Source: SIAJ01 sp036266155 (GTDB lineage: Bacteria; Planctomycetota; Planctomycetia; Gemmatales; Gemmataceae). From it: 25,429 nucleotides of DNA. Position numbers and translations under genes: made by a program. How positions within the stretch are numbered: position 1 is the first letter of the stretch; each line of letters starts with the position of its first letter. The notes below the pieces were generated by a model. That model saw nothing but the letters and a program-made list of their open reading frames with translations. It did not search any database and was not told the origin of the DNA. This document shows positions 7,062 through 15,235 of this stretch, one piece after another. The stretch is from NCBI GenBank assembly GCA_036266155.1, contig DATANR010000305.1, forward strand, positions 1 through 25,429. Direction: 5' to 3'.

Positions 7062-9284
7062 TTATTGGACGACGATCATCGTTCCCGACGCGGCGGGGAT
7101 GGTGAGGGTGACGATCCCGTCGACTGGCCGTGCCTCCTTCATCTGTTCGATGAGTTCGCAACCTGTCTCCTGATCGAAGCGCCAGACGCGCATCGAACCC
7201 TTGAGGCCGGCAGTATTCAATTTCAACGTGCACGCCCCGCCCAGGCTCTTGTTCACGACGGCGATCGTCGTGGCGCCGTCCTTGGACCGCCTAGCCGCGT
7301 GAACAGAGAGATCGCCGTGCGGGCTCTCCGTCGGAATAAACTGGTCGCCGAAACGACTGCCGGCGCCATCGTAATTCCGGAAAAGCTTCCACGCGAGGTC
7401 CTGTGATCCCTCTGGATGCGACCAGATGAACGCCAGGTCGGCCCGCTCACGTGCAAGGATGCCGAACACCTCGGCCTGAGCGAGAGCGCCCGAGATGTTG
7501 TCGCCGCCGCCAAAGTTGTATTCGCCGACGCAGATTTCCATACCGGGATTGTGCCTGTCGATCCACTCGCGGACGCGCCGCAGCACCATCGTCGGTTTGC
7601 CATCGGACGCGTTGCGAATCCACGACTCTTGCTCGTAGGTCGGATCCCAGAGGTCACGCGTCGTTCGCAGGCGGAGGTTGTTGAATTTGACGTCCATGCC
7701 GGTGCCCAAGTAGGGGCCGCGACCGGACAATTCCGCTTGCGGATACCAGTGGAAATCGAAGACGTCGACAAGCGCTTTGCCGCGGGTCTTCTTGTATTCG
7801 CCACATTTCTGAATGAACCACTCGGCGAGCGGCACGCGGCCATGAGCGCGATGGTCCGGCTGGGAGCGATAACCGTCGCCGCCCGCGTCAGCCGCTGAAT
7901 AGAAGAGATCGGTCCAGCCCCACGAGCAGAAACCAGCGACCTTGGCAGTCGGATCCGCGGCCTTGATCGCTTCGGCGTACTTGACCGTGCGTTCCCAGAG
8001 TTCGTCGTAGCCGAGCGGCTTCGGTCGCACGTCGCGGTGCGTGTCGTGCCAGAGCATCGGTTCGTTGTCGAGCGCCCAGTAGCGGGTTCCCGGCTTTCCG
8101 CCGGTTTGCTTCACGACGAGCCGCACGCCCTCGGCAATGAATTCGGGCGACGATTGCACTGAAGTATCGCGGTAGTCATTGGTCGTGATCGGTTGTCCAT
8201 TGGTGGTGACGCCGTTGCCGACGTCGGGATGACCCTGCTCGATTGACTGTTGTGGGCCGTGCTTCTTCAAGGAGAACGCGTGCGATTCGTAATCCTTGGC
8301 GACATAGCCGAGCATGGGAATCGTCGTGTAGCCCGAGGCACCGACATCCTGGTTGCGCCGCACAAACTTGACCCAGCCCCCGTCCGCGGGGTTGTTGACC
8401 TTATAGCCGCCGTTCTTGAAGAACCAGTCCTTGCCGGCGTTGTCGGCGTTGATCTTCCAGTTGAAGCGCGACGAGCGGTTGCCGCCCCAGCGAGTGATGG
8501 GCAAGCCGTACGCCGCGACCTGCTCCGGGGGCAAGTCACAAGCGCCGTAGATTTCGTCGTGGATCGGATAACCTGGACGGTCGAACGACACGGTTGCTGT
8601 CGCCGCGTACGCAGCCGTCGGCTTGAATTTGGGCAGGGGAGGGCAGTCGTCCGCGAAGCCGATCTGGTCGATTTGAAAGGCCAGCGACCGGCCAGTGGAA
8701 TCCGAGAAGTCAATGCCCCAAACGCGGGTCAAATCGAGCGGCTTGTCGCGCTTGAAGCGATCGAGCGGCAAGATGACCTTACGCCATTCGCCATCAATCC
8801 GTGAAAGACGGCCGTCCTGGATCACCGAGAGCCCGTTACTCACGGGGGATTTGTCCGACTCCGGCCGTTTGATGTTGTCAACGAGATGCACTGTCAGGTC
8901 GGCGTCGGCCACCTGGGATAGCTGCCGTACATGGAATATCAGGGAGCGGAATTGCGAGACGTCATCACATGCTTCGGTGGGATACCAACCCATCCAGTTG
9001 AACCCGCATCCACGCCAACCAGCGCCTTCCAGGTGGATTTCGATCGCACTCCCGAAACCCGAGATGCCGCTGCCATTCCAGCCGATCATCTGTTTGTCTT
9101 TGGCGTTGCCCCAGAACTTCCCAGTGGATTTCTCGGCGGACCAGACGATGTGTGCCGGCTTTTGTTTCGTCTTGGCCTCGCCCGCCGGGGCTGCACTCGG
9201 TGAGTACTGGCCCGACATCCACCAGAGGCCGAAGAACTGCGCGACGCAGAGAACGATAAGGAATGGCCGAAGACTGGGAGCCAT
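7062..9284 (-). CDS. Glycoside hydrolase family 44 beta-glycanase, membrane-anchored or secreted
   Basis: I start the 740-residue protein at the ATG at 9284, which has AAGGA about 6 nt upstream; an ATG at 9326 would put 14 hydrophilic residues before the export signal. Residues 1-25 (MAPSLRPFLIVLCVAQFFGL and following) form a signal peptide or anchor. Residues about 40-225 look like a beta-sandwich carbohydrate-binding module. From about 240 the GH44 domain shows LPITRWGGNRSSRFNW, then YWALDNEPMLW with Glu408 as the expected acid/base, DVFDFHWYPQ, and CVGEYNFGG with Glu588 as the expected nucleophile. The 180-residue spacing fits the family. GH44 enzymes are retaining endo-beta-1,4-glucanases or xyloglucanases. 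A C-terminal beta domain (residues about 650-740) ends ASGTMIVVQ. It is not adjacent to other polysaccharide genes. Family assignment is firm; substrate is not determined. Confidence 0.9.
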   Translation of the reverse strand: MAPSLRPFLIVLCVAQFFGLWWMSGQYSPSAAPAGEAKTKQKPAHIVWSAEKSTGKFWGNAKDKQMIGWNGSGISGFGSAIEIHLEGAGWRGCGFNWMGWYPTEACDDVSQFRSLIFHVRQLSQVADADLTVHLVDNIKRPESDKSPVSNGLSVIQDGRLSRIDGEWRKVILPLDRFKRDKPLDLTRVWGIDFSDSTGRSLAFQIDQIGFADDCPPLPKFKPTAAYAATATVSFDRPGYPIHDEIYGACDLPPEQVAAYGLPITRWGGNRSSRFNWKINADNAGKDWFFKNGGYKVNNPADGGWVKFVRRNQDVGASGYTTIPMLGYVAKDYESHAFSLKKHGPQQSIEQGHPDVGNGVTTNGQPITTNDYRDTSVQSSPEFIAEGVRLVVKQTGGKPGTRYWALDNEPMLWHDTHRDVRPKPLGYDELWERTVKYAEAIKAADPTAKVAGFCSWGWTDLFYSAADAGGDGYRSQPDHRAHGRVPLAEWFIQKCGEYKKTRGKALVDVFDFHWYPQAELSGRGPYLGTGMDVKFNNLRLRTTRDLWDPTYEQESWIRNASDGKPTMVLRRVREWIDRHNPGMEICVGEYNFGGGDNISGALAQAEVFGILARERADLAFIWSHPEGSQDLAWKLFRNYDGAGSRFGDQFIPTESPHGDLSVHAARRSKDGATTIAVVNKSLGGACTLKLNTAGLKGSMRVWRFDQETGCELIEQMKEARPVDGIVTLTIPAASGTMIVVQ

Positions 9285-9310
9285 GGGGAGTCCTTGGCTG
9301 GCGCGAATAT

Positions 9311-9326
9311 TTGACGACTGCGTCAA
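9311..9326. promoter_or_regulatory. Short inverted repeat upstream of the GH44 gene
   Basis: TTGACG-ACTG-CGTCAA is a perfect 6-bp inverted repeat with a 4-nt spacer, 27 nt upstream of the GH44 start codon. It could be an operator half-site pair or a leader hairpin. No matching second copy was noticed nearby, so chance cannot be excluded. Confidence 0.25.
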
Positions 9327-9494
9327 CTCTGTCTGTTGAGCAGAAGATTAGGACGAGAACGCAGCGGTCGCAACCTGCCGCGTCAATGCCAACGGATAGA
9401 CTCACGGGATCGTTATGATCGGCGTAAACGTTGACTTCGGCCCAGCCCGTAGAGTCGGTCTCAATTGACCCAGCTTTTTCGTGTCGCGGCGAGA

Positions 9495-9543
9495 AAACTT
9501 GCGGACCGCGTAATGAGTTTGCGGGTTAGGTAGAGTTTGCGGG
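9495..9543 (+). repeat. Short tandem direct repeats (GAGTTTGCGGG)
   Basis: GAGTTTGCGGG occurs at 9515-9525 and exactly again at 9533-9543, an 18-nt period. A weaker copy, AAACTTGCGGA, lies at 9495-9505. The array is about 100 nt upstream of the start at 9641. Evenly spaced direct repeats in a promoter region can be activator sites; this is an inference. Confidence 0.35.
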
Positions 9544-9640
9544 CTGCGCCTGAATCCAACGTCCGACCGTCGTTCGCGCCAGAGAATAAGTCATTGCCTC
9601 AAGTTTTTTTCGAAATGACCCTCGAACCCAAGGGTGATCC

Positions 9641-10177
9641 ATGAGTGAGCCATTGCTGGGGTGCCCGCACTGCGGCAAACCTGTCGGGTTTGCGCCCTCG
9701 ATGGCTAATCAGGTGGTCGCCTGCCCTCATTGCCGCGGCCAGTTCCAGATGCCCGATCGGCCGCCGTCGATGCCCGCCGGTCCGTCCGTGCGTGCGGCGC
9801 GGCCCGATGATCCCAGTCTCTCGTTCGACGACGGGCCAGGTCCGGGAGGCGATGGCGCCGGCCCGCGTGCTGAACTCGATTCCTACCGGTCCGCGGCTAC
9901 GCTCGCCACCGTCTTCGCGCTCGTCGGTACTGCCGGCGTGTTGATTGCTCTGGGTCTCGTCGTTCAGGCCGTTGTCCTTCCAGCCTTTCATGGCGCCGAG
10001 GATCGGCCGGGCGCCGGCGGGTCGGGGTTGCTTTGGCTTGTCACTTCGCTGGTGTTCGGCGGCGCCGCGATCGTCGGGCTATTCCTGATTCGCTCGGCCG
10101 TGCTCGTCGGTGTCGACGCGGCACGGACGTTGCGAGCGCTCGAGCGCGACGCTGCCGCCGGGCCAAAACCGAAGTGA
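9641..10177 (+). CDS. Zinc-ribbon protein with two transmembrane helices
   Basis: This 178-residue protein opens with a zinc ribbon: CPHC at residues 8-11 and CPHC at 28-31. A proline/glycine-rich disordered linker (about 35-80) follows. Two hydrophobic helices then lie at about 84-112 (TLATVFALVGTAGVLIALGL) and 128-155 (LLWLVTSLVFGGAAIVGLFL). The C-terminal tail is basic and short. The architecture suggests an inner-membrane protein with a cytoplasmic zinc ribbon, a common layout among uncharacterised planctomycete proteins. The start is supported by AAGGGTGA about 5 nt upstream. The next gene begins 61 nt downstream on the same strand and may be co-transcribed. No enzymatic motif is visible. 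Confidence 0.8.
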   Translation: MSEPLLGCPHCGKPVGFAPSMANQVVACPHCRGQFQMPDRPPSMPAGPSVRAARPDDPSLSFDDGPGPGGDGAGPRAELDSYRSAATLATVFALVGTAGVLIALGLVVQAVVLPAFHGAEDRPGAGGSGLLWLVTSLVFGGAAIVGLFLIRSAVLVGVDAARTLRALERDAAAGPKPK

Positions 10178-10238
10178 CGGCCGGGCCAGCGGGTCATAAC
10201 CCATTGGGGTGAGAGCGACGCGCCCAATGGAGGATCGC

Positions 10239-11618
10239 ATGACAATGACGTCGACGCTGGCCCAACGATTTGCCGCATATGCAACCCGGCTCCGCTTTGA
10301 GCAATTGCCGAAGGCGGCGGTCCACGAAGCCAAGCGCCGGCTGATCGATTCGTTTGCCACGGCCGTCGGGGCCATGTCCTCCGACGCTTTTGCGATCGCT
10401 CGGCAATGCGCTGTGCGCACGCAATCGACGCCGGGGGCGACACTTCTTGGCGGCGGATGGTCGAGTGTCGAGTGGGCGACGTTCCTGAATGGACTGCTTA
10501 TCCGGTATCTCGACTTCAACGATACCTATCTCTCCAAGGAACCGGCGCATCCAAGCGACAACCTGGCACCAGTGTTGGCCGTCGGTGAATCACTGGGCGC
10601 ATCTGGCCGCGACATGTTGACGGCTACGGTGCTCGCCTACGAAATCCAGTGCCGGCTGTGCGATGCGTGCTCGTTGCGCAAGCAGGGCGTCGATCACGTC
10701 ACGTATGGGGCTATCTCATCCGCGATCGCGGCGGCGAAGTTGATGGGGCTGGATGCCGAAAAGACCACGCACGCGATCGGCCTCGCAGGTGTCTGCAATG
10801 TAGCTCTGCGACAAACGCGCTCGGGCGAGTTGAGCATGTGGAAGGGGTGTGCGTTCGCCAATGCGGCCCGCAACGGCGTGTTCGCGGCAACGCTGGCCTC
10901 GGCGGGCATGACCGGCCCGGCGCCGATCTTCGAGGGCGATCTCGGCTTCATGAGGCTGGTTACGCGCGAACCGTTCGCGGTTGCGCCGATGGGAGCCGAG
11001 TTCGACAGCGACGCCCGCTTCATGATCACCGACACCTACATCAAGTTCTGGCCGGCGGAATATCACTCGCAAAGCGCCATCGACGCGGCCCTGCAACTAC
11101 GGCAGCGCATCGGCGACGTCTCAAAGATCGCGGCCGTCGACATCTATACCTTCGAAGCCAGCTACAACATCATCGGCAAATACGCGGAAGCCTGGTCGCC
11201 CAAGACACGTGAGACGGCCGACCATAGCTTGCCGTATTGCACGGCCGTTGCTTTGCTCGATGGCGAGGTCACGCTGCGCCAATTCGATCCGGCGCGCTTC
11301 ACCGCTCCCGACGTGCTCGGCCTGCTTCGGAACGTGAAAGTCCATCTCGATGACGCGCTGACGCCGCGCTATCCACGGGGCATCCCCAATCGAATCGTGG
11401 TCACATTGAACGACGGCCGCAAGGAGTCGCTGGAGGTTGAGTTCCCACGCGGCCATGCGGGCAATCCCATGACGGACGATGACGTGGAAGCGAAATTCCG
11501 CGCCCTCGTCGAAGGGCGTTATGGCCGAGGCACGGCCGATGCGGTTTTGGCGAAGTGCTGGAAGTTTGAGGATGTCACGAACGTGACGGAAGTGCTCGAA
11601 TTGCTTGGGCAGCGATAA
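10239..11618 (+). CDS. MmgE/PrpD family protein (2-methylcitrate dehydratase-like)
   Basis: I take the ATG at 10239 (459 residues) because GGAGG lies 5 nt upstream; the frame is open 30 nt further. The sequence follows the MmgE/PrpD family throughout: an N-terminal helical region (AKRRLIDSFATAVGAMSSDA), LNGLLIRYLDFNDTYL, HPSDNLAPVLAVGE, LAYEIQCRLCDACSLRKQGV, MWKGCAFANAARNGVFAATL, KFWPAEYHSQSAIDAALQLR and ETADHSLPYCTAVALLDGEV. The family includes 2-methylcitrate dehydratase (propionate catabolism) and cis-aconitate decarboxylase, and the conserved Asp-His-rich cleft motifs are present. No other methylcitrate-cycle genes (prpB, prpC) are nearby, so the physiological substrate is open and I do not assign prpD. 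The downstream gap ends with a strong inverted repeat at 11742-11801. Confidence 0.9.
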   Translation: MTMTSTLAQRFAAYATRLRFEQLPKAAVHEAKRRLIDSFATAVGAMSSDAFAIARQCAVRTQSTPGATLLGGGWSSVEWATFLNGLLIRYLDFNDTYLSKEPAHPSDNLAPVLAVGESLGASGRDMLTATVLAYEIQCRLCDACSLRKQGVDHVTYGAISSAIAAAKLMGLDAEKTTHAIGLAGVCNVALRQTRSGELSMWKGCAFANAARNGVFAATLASAGMTGPAPIFEGDLGFMRLVTREPFAVAPMGAEFDSDARFMITDTYIKFWPAEYHSQSAIDAALQLRQRIGDVSKIAAVDIYTFEASYNIIGKYAEAWSPKTRETADHSLPYCTAVALLDGEVTLRQFDPARFTAPDVLGLLRNVKVHLDDALTPRYPRGIPNRIVVTLNDGRKESLEVEFPRGHAGNPMTDDDVEAKFRALVEGRYGRGTADAVLAKCWKFEDVTNVTEVLELLGQR

Positions 11619-11741
11619 TCACGGCGAAAGGTCGTCAAACTGCCAGGTAATTTGTAGGGATGCGGGCGTGGTCATTTCGGGGCTGTCGAATGCAATGAAA
11701 CGCAATCGTTGGGGGGGGTGTGGGGCAAATGCGTGGCGATC

Positions 11742-11801
11742 TTGGCGACCTTCCTCAAATTCCCGCGGAAAACGCACTATTCCATGGAGGAAGGTCGCCA
11801 A
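11742..11801. repeat. Perfect 15-bp inverted repeat between convergent genes
   Basis: The left arm TTGGCGACCTTCCTC (11742-11756) and right arm GAGGAAGGTCGCCAA (11787-11801) are perfectly complementary with a 30-nt loop. It lies in the 245-bp convergent gap between the MmgE/PrpD gene and the TIGR03067-type gene, where a bidirectional terminator would be expected, but there is no T-tract. GTGGCGATCTT also occurs twice as a direct repeat (11733-11743 and 11841-11851), flanking the hairpin, so a decayed small mobile element is an alternative. Confidence 0.6.
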
Positions 11802-11863
11802 CTCATGGGACGCAAAAACCTGTTTTGATTTGCAACCTTTGTGGCGATCTTCTGTGTCACCAA

Positions 11864-12340
11864 TCAATCCTTCTCGCGCACATACTTCATGTACATGTTC
11901 CCCGCACCCACGCCGGGCGTGGTTGTGAACTTCTTCGGCCGGGTCTTGCCGCCGACCTCGGCCCAGCAAATCTCCAGCTTGTCGCCGTCGAGCTTGTAGA
12001 TGCCGAGTTGCTTTTGGTCCTTCCACGAGCCCGACGTCCATTCAACGTCGATGGTCTTGGGGGTCGCGGTCGGATCGAGCTTGATGATGTTCGCGGCGGA
12101 GCCTTTGGTCTTGCCGCCGTAAATCGTTTGATACTTTTCGCCCTCGATGATGAGGCGGAAGCCGCTCACGATGACTTCGGGCGTCAGGCGGCCGCCGCCT
12201 TCTTCGCGCTTGCACTGCCAGTTGCCTTCGAAGGCTTTCAGTTCTTTCTCGGGCAGGTCGTTCTTCTCGTCTGCCCAGCCGATCGGCGACGCCAGGATGG
12301 CCACTGCCAGCACGATTGTCAGTCCGCAGAAACGTTTCAT
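11864..12340 (-). CDS. Small secreted protein, TIGR03067-type planctomycete domain
   Basis: This 158-residue protein has a signal peptide (MKRFCGLTIVLAVAILASPI, cleavage probably near GWA-DE at residues 21-25). The mature part starts LKAFEGNWQCKREEGGGRLT and continues with a lipocalin-like beta pattern: GFRLIIEGEKYQTIYGGK, ANIIKLDPTATPKTIDVEW, LGIYKLDGDKLEICWAEVGG and a C-terminal MKYVRE. This matches, in my judgement, the uncharacterised domain TIGR03067 expanded in planctomycetes. The conserved order is GxW near the N-terminus, then DP..PK.IDV, then G.Y.LDGD.L..C. The ribosome binding site AGGAGGA upstream of 12340 is strong. The gene is divergent from the secreted helical protein at 12560 across 219 bp. 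Role unknown; presumably periplasmic or extracellular. Confidence 0.85.
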   Translation of the reverse strand: MKRFCGLTIVLAVAILASPIGWADEKNDLPEKELKAFEGNWQCKREEGGGRLTPEVIVSGFRLIIEGEKYQTIYGGKTKGSAANIIKLDPTATPKTIDVEWTSGSWKDQKQLGIYKLDGDKLEICWAEVGGKTRPKKFTTTPGVGAGNMYMKYVREKD

Positions 12341-12559
12341 CTCCGTTCCTCCTACGAAATGAGTTGCGTGGATCTCTCCGTTGTCTCGGAAGACGCCTTC
12401 CGTTTGTGTATGCTTACGGCAGCCGCTTTCTCCGCGTCCGGACGTCTTTTCAGAATTCCTCGATTTTTCATTTCTTACTCCGCGTCCGAATCGCTAAACT
12501 CTAACCGTTCCTTCCTGACGCTTTCACTTTTTTGACTCCACGATGACCGGAGAGTCCCC

Positions 12560-14080
12560 ATGCGTCCCCTATTGTTTGCGGCTGCTGTTACCGGGCTGTA
12601 CTTGTGTCTGCCTGCCAACTCCTTTGGACAGTCCTTCCGTACCGGGCCGGAGGCGAACAAGTACCTGTTCATGTTCTACGCGGTCGACGATATGGCTCGC
12701 GAGTTCAGGCTCGAAGAAATTGAGACGATCAAAAAGAACTCGGATCCGCTGGTTTATGCCGACCATCTTGGCGCCATCTACACCAAGCGGCGCATGATCC
12801 TGAATTCGTTTCGCCGGCACGCCGAGACCATCAAGCTCGACCAGAAATGCTATGACGGCATTGAAGAGGCAAACGCCTTGATCAAGCACGTCGGGGACTA
12901 CTACGAGAAGCTCAAGGAGGCGCAGAATTCATACGACCTTGGGTTCCGGAAGATTCAAGCCAAATTATTCTCGGATGCCGAGCTGAGGGACAAGATGCTT
13001 CAGTCGTTCGTCGACGCCGAGGCATATTACTTGAAGCACATGGAGGGCCGAAAATCCGAATGGGCTTTGAGCGGAATTACGCATTCCATGAAGCGGCGGG
13101 CGGTCGCGGAATACCAGGTCGCCAAGAACAAGCAGAAACTCGCCGAGGACGTTCACCGCGAATGCCTTCGCTACGAGAAAGAGCATGGGCCCGAACTCGA
13201 AGCGAAAATCGAATCGATCCATCGCGAGTTCAGCGGCAAATACGAAAGTGTTCATAGTGCCGCGTGCGAGCAAATCGCCGCGAAGTTCAAGCCGCTAGCT
13301 GGCAAGATGGGAGTGTCAGAATCCCAGGTCAAATTGATTGCCGCGCAAAAGGACTTCGACTGGTCGAAGGACGGCAAAGATCGGCCAAACGATCCGTTCC
13401 GGCTGATTACGTTGGCCCGCAAGATGAAGATCGAAACGACGTCGGAAGCGAAGGCGGCGCATAGCTTCGCGCGCGAATGTATCAAGGCAGTTGAATGGGT
13501 TCCTGAGGGCGACGTGCGCGATACGACCGAGGTCTTCTTTTACTATCGCGGGCTTCTCACCGGTTGGGCGGGGACTTTGGCTACCCGGGGCACCATCGTT
13601 CACCATGGCAGCGAGAGTCTTGCCAAGGCCTCGCCCAGTGATATTTCGAGCACCGCGATTTACGCTTGGGGCTGTTACAAGGCTTATGAGCGCTCCAACG
13701 CTTTCCCGCGCGCGCATTACATTGTGAATAACGTTCTGGCCAAGGCTTACCACGGCTCGGGTCAGGATGCTCTGAAGATCGCCAAGGACAATGGCGGCGA
13801 ACGAATCGACGACCCAACCTATTGGTATACCCTTTCGCGGCTCTGCGGCATTTACAAGTATGGCTCGAAGAAGGACATCGAGCACCAATACGACCTGGCA
13901 AGTACATTCATGCGGGAAGCCATGCTCCTCGGCTTCACGGGCGTTGCCGATGCCAGGCAGACCCCCGATTTCGATAAGATCTTCAAGGACCCGAAATTCG
14001 CTGACAAGCTCAAGCAAGCAATGTTTGAACCGGACAACCTGTTCAAGCTGACGAAATTGGAGAAGGATTCCAGGAAGTAG
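12560..14080 (+). CDS. Secreted helical protein of unknown function
   Basis: The 506-residue product has a signal peptide (MRPLLFAAAVTGLYLCLPAN, cleavage near SFG-QS at residues 22-24). The mature protein is rich in Lys, Glu and Ala with long helices and coiled-coil stretches at about residues 50-240 (for example VGDYYEKLKEAQNSYDLGF and AEYQVAKNKQKLAEDVHREC). The C-terminal third contains Trp/Tyr/Ala-rich helices that look like TPR-type repeats (STAIYAWGCYKAYERSNAF, DPTYWYTLSRLCGIYKYGSK). It closes with DFDKIFKDPKFADKLKQAMF, a motif often seen at the end of TPR domains. I do not recognise a family. CGGAGAG lies 6 nt before the ATG. A compact hairpin begins at the stop codon. Possibly a cell-envelope scaffold; that is speculation. 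Confidence 0.8.
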   Translation: MRPLLFAAAVTGLYLCLPANSFGQSFRTGPEANKYLFMFYAVDDMAREFRLEEIETIKKNSDPLVYADHLGAIYTKRRMILNSFRRHAETIKLDQKCYDGIEEANALIKHVGDYYEKLKEAQNSYDLGFRKIQAKLFSDAELRDKMLQSFVDAEAYYLKHMEGRKSEWALSGITHSMKRRAVAEYQVAKNKQKLAEDVHRECLRYEKEHGPELEAKIESIHREFSGKYESVHSAACEQIAAKFKPLAGKMGVSESQVKLIAAQKDFDWSKDGKDRPNDPFRLITLARKMKIETTSEAKAAHSFARECIKAVEWVPEGDVRDTTEVFFYYRGLLTGWAGTLATRGTIVHHGSESLAKASPSDISSTAIYAWGCYKAYERSNAFPRAHYIVNNVLAKAYHGSGQDALKIAKDNGGERIDDPTYWYTLSRLCGIYKYGSKKDIEHQYDLASTFMREAMLLGFTGVADARQTPDFDKIFKDPKFADKLKQAMFEPDNLFKLTKLEKDSRK

Positions 14081-14096
14081 CACACAGCAAGTGTGC
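14080..14096 (+). terminator. Compact hairpin at the stop of the helical protein gene
   Basis: GCACAC-AGCAA-GTGTGC is a perfect 6-bp stem with a 5-nt loop that starts at the last base of the stop codon. No T-run follows, so it is only a weak candidate for an intrinsic terminator. Confidence 0.35.
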
Positions 14097-14149
14097 AGGT
14101 TCCAATCGCGACTGAGTCTTTCGTAGCCGTAGACGCCAGAGTTCGTGTA

Positions 14150-14201
14150 CAGGAAGTGGCTTGTACCCGAAATCTGTCAACTGCGGCTGCATCACTTCCT
14201 G
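14150..14201. repeat. 9-bp inverted repeat upstream of fabI
   Basis: CAGGAAGTG (14150-14158) and CACTTCCTG (14193-14201) are exact complements separated by 34 nt, in the 260-bp gap before fabI. It could be a leader structure or an operator pair. A fatty-acid regulator site is conceivable, but nothing in the sequence identifies one. Confidence 0.3.
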
Positions 14202-14340
14202 ACTTGTCCGTTTGATCCGCGGATGCCTTTCTTCGTTTGCGGCTCGGCCGCCAATCGCATCTTCACGTGGCGAGCCGGGTTGCTATGACAGGCTCATGGG
14301 CCGGGCCGTGACCTGGCCGCCCTTTTGGAAAGGCGCACGC

Positions 14341-15222
14341 ATGATCCCGATCGACCTCAGCGGCAAGGTTGCCCTCGTGACCGGCGTCGGGGACGACATG
14401 AGCTTTGCCTGGTTCATCTCCAAAGCACTGAACGCAGCCGGGGCCAAAATCGTGCTGGGTAGCCATCCGCGGATGGTTGGCATCGTCGAGAGCTTTCTGA
14501 GTCGCGACATCGACAAAGGGTCACGCAAACTCCCGTACGGCGATGGCGAGCTGAAAGTTGAAAAGGTTTTTGCTCTCGATGCTCGCTTCGACACAATGGC
14601 TGACGTGGACGAGACCACGCGCAACGACAAGCGCTGGGCCAAGTATCCCTTCTACGGGATCAAGGAAGTGGTCGACGCCGTCGGCCAGGAGTTCGGCGGA
14701 ATCGACATCCTGATTCACTCGATCGCCTTTAGCCGTGAGATCAAGAACCGGCAGCTCGATACCAGCCGATCGGCTTATTACGAAGCGATCGGTATCAGCG
14801 CCTATTCGCTGACGAGCATGTTGCGCGCGGCCGAGCCGTATATGGCGAACCGGCCGGGCGGAGCGTCGGCCGTCGGCCTGACCTACCTCGGCGGGTCGCG
14901 GGTCGTGCCCTACTACGGTGGCGGCATGAGCACGGCCAAAGCGGCTTTGCAAATCGACGCCGCGCAACTCGCCCACAACCTGGGTTCCAAGAACATTCGC
15001 GTTAACTTGATTTCCGCCGGCCCCTATGCCTCGCGGGCCGCCAAGGGCATCGGCGATATTCAGCAATCGATCGACTACGCGGCGAAGCGCTCGCCGTTGC
15101 CGCGCGGCATTGAAGCGGAAGAGGTCGCTAACGCAACCGCGTTTCTCTGCAGCTCGTTGGCCAGCGGCATTACTGGTCACACGCTGTTCGTCGACTGTGG
15201 TTACAACGTCATGGGCGTTTAG
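14341..15222 (+). CDS. fabI: Enoyl-[acyl-carrier-protein] reductase (NADH), plant/chlamydial type
   Basis: FabI reduces trans-2-enoyl-ACP to acyl-ACP in the last step of each fatty-acid elongation cycle in the cytoplasm. The 293-residue protein is of the short-chain dehydrogenase fold: IDLSGKVALVTGVGDDMSFA holds the nucleotide-binding region, IDILIHSIAF follows, and the C-terminus has ITGHTLFVDCGYNVMGV. Catalytic residues are Tyr182, Tyr192 and Lys200 in TYLGGSRVVPYYGGGMSTAK. The 8-residue Tyr-Lys spacing and an insertion after the cofactor motif (KLPYGDGELKVEKVFALDAR) resemble plant, chlamydial and apicomplexan enzymes rather than E. coli FabI, where the spacing is 7. The ATG at 14341 has GGAAAGG upstream; the frame is open about 130 nt further without a better start. 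A strong hairpin follows the stop. Confidence 0.93.
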   Translation: MIPIDLSGKVALVTGVGDDMSFAWFISKALNAAGAKIVLGSHPRMVGIVESFLSRDIDKGSRKLPYGDGELKVEKVFALDARFDTMADVDETTRNDKRWAKYPFYGIKEVVDAVGQEFGGIDILIHSIAFSREIKNRQLDTSRSAYYEAIGISAYSLTSMLRAAEPYMANRPGGASAVGLTYLGGSRVVPYYGGGMSTAKAALQIDAAQLAHNLGSKNIRVNLISAGPYASRAAKGIGDIQQSIDYAAKRSPLPRGIEAEEVANATAFLCSSLASGITGHTLFVDCGYNVMGV

Positions 15223-15235
15223 CCCGAAAGACAAT

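Larger units (their letters stand above)
9285..9640. other. 356-bp divergent intergenic region
   Basis: This gap separates the divergent GH44 gene and the zinc-ribbon membrane protein gene and should hold both promoters. It contains the inverted repeat at 9311-9326 and a set of short direct repeats at 9495-9543. No open frame in it has a ribosome binding site. I cannot assign -35/-10 boxes with confidence. Confidence 0.5.

Noticed and set aside
10239..11618. Methylcitrate cycle operon
   Set aside because: The MmgE/PrpD-family gene stands without prpB or prpC homologues, so the pathway cannot be inferred.
11720..12535. 271-codon plus-strand frame
   Set aside because: Antisense to the TIGR03067-type gene, which has a signal peptide and strong AGGAGGA ribosome binding site; the plus-strand product has no recognisable domain.
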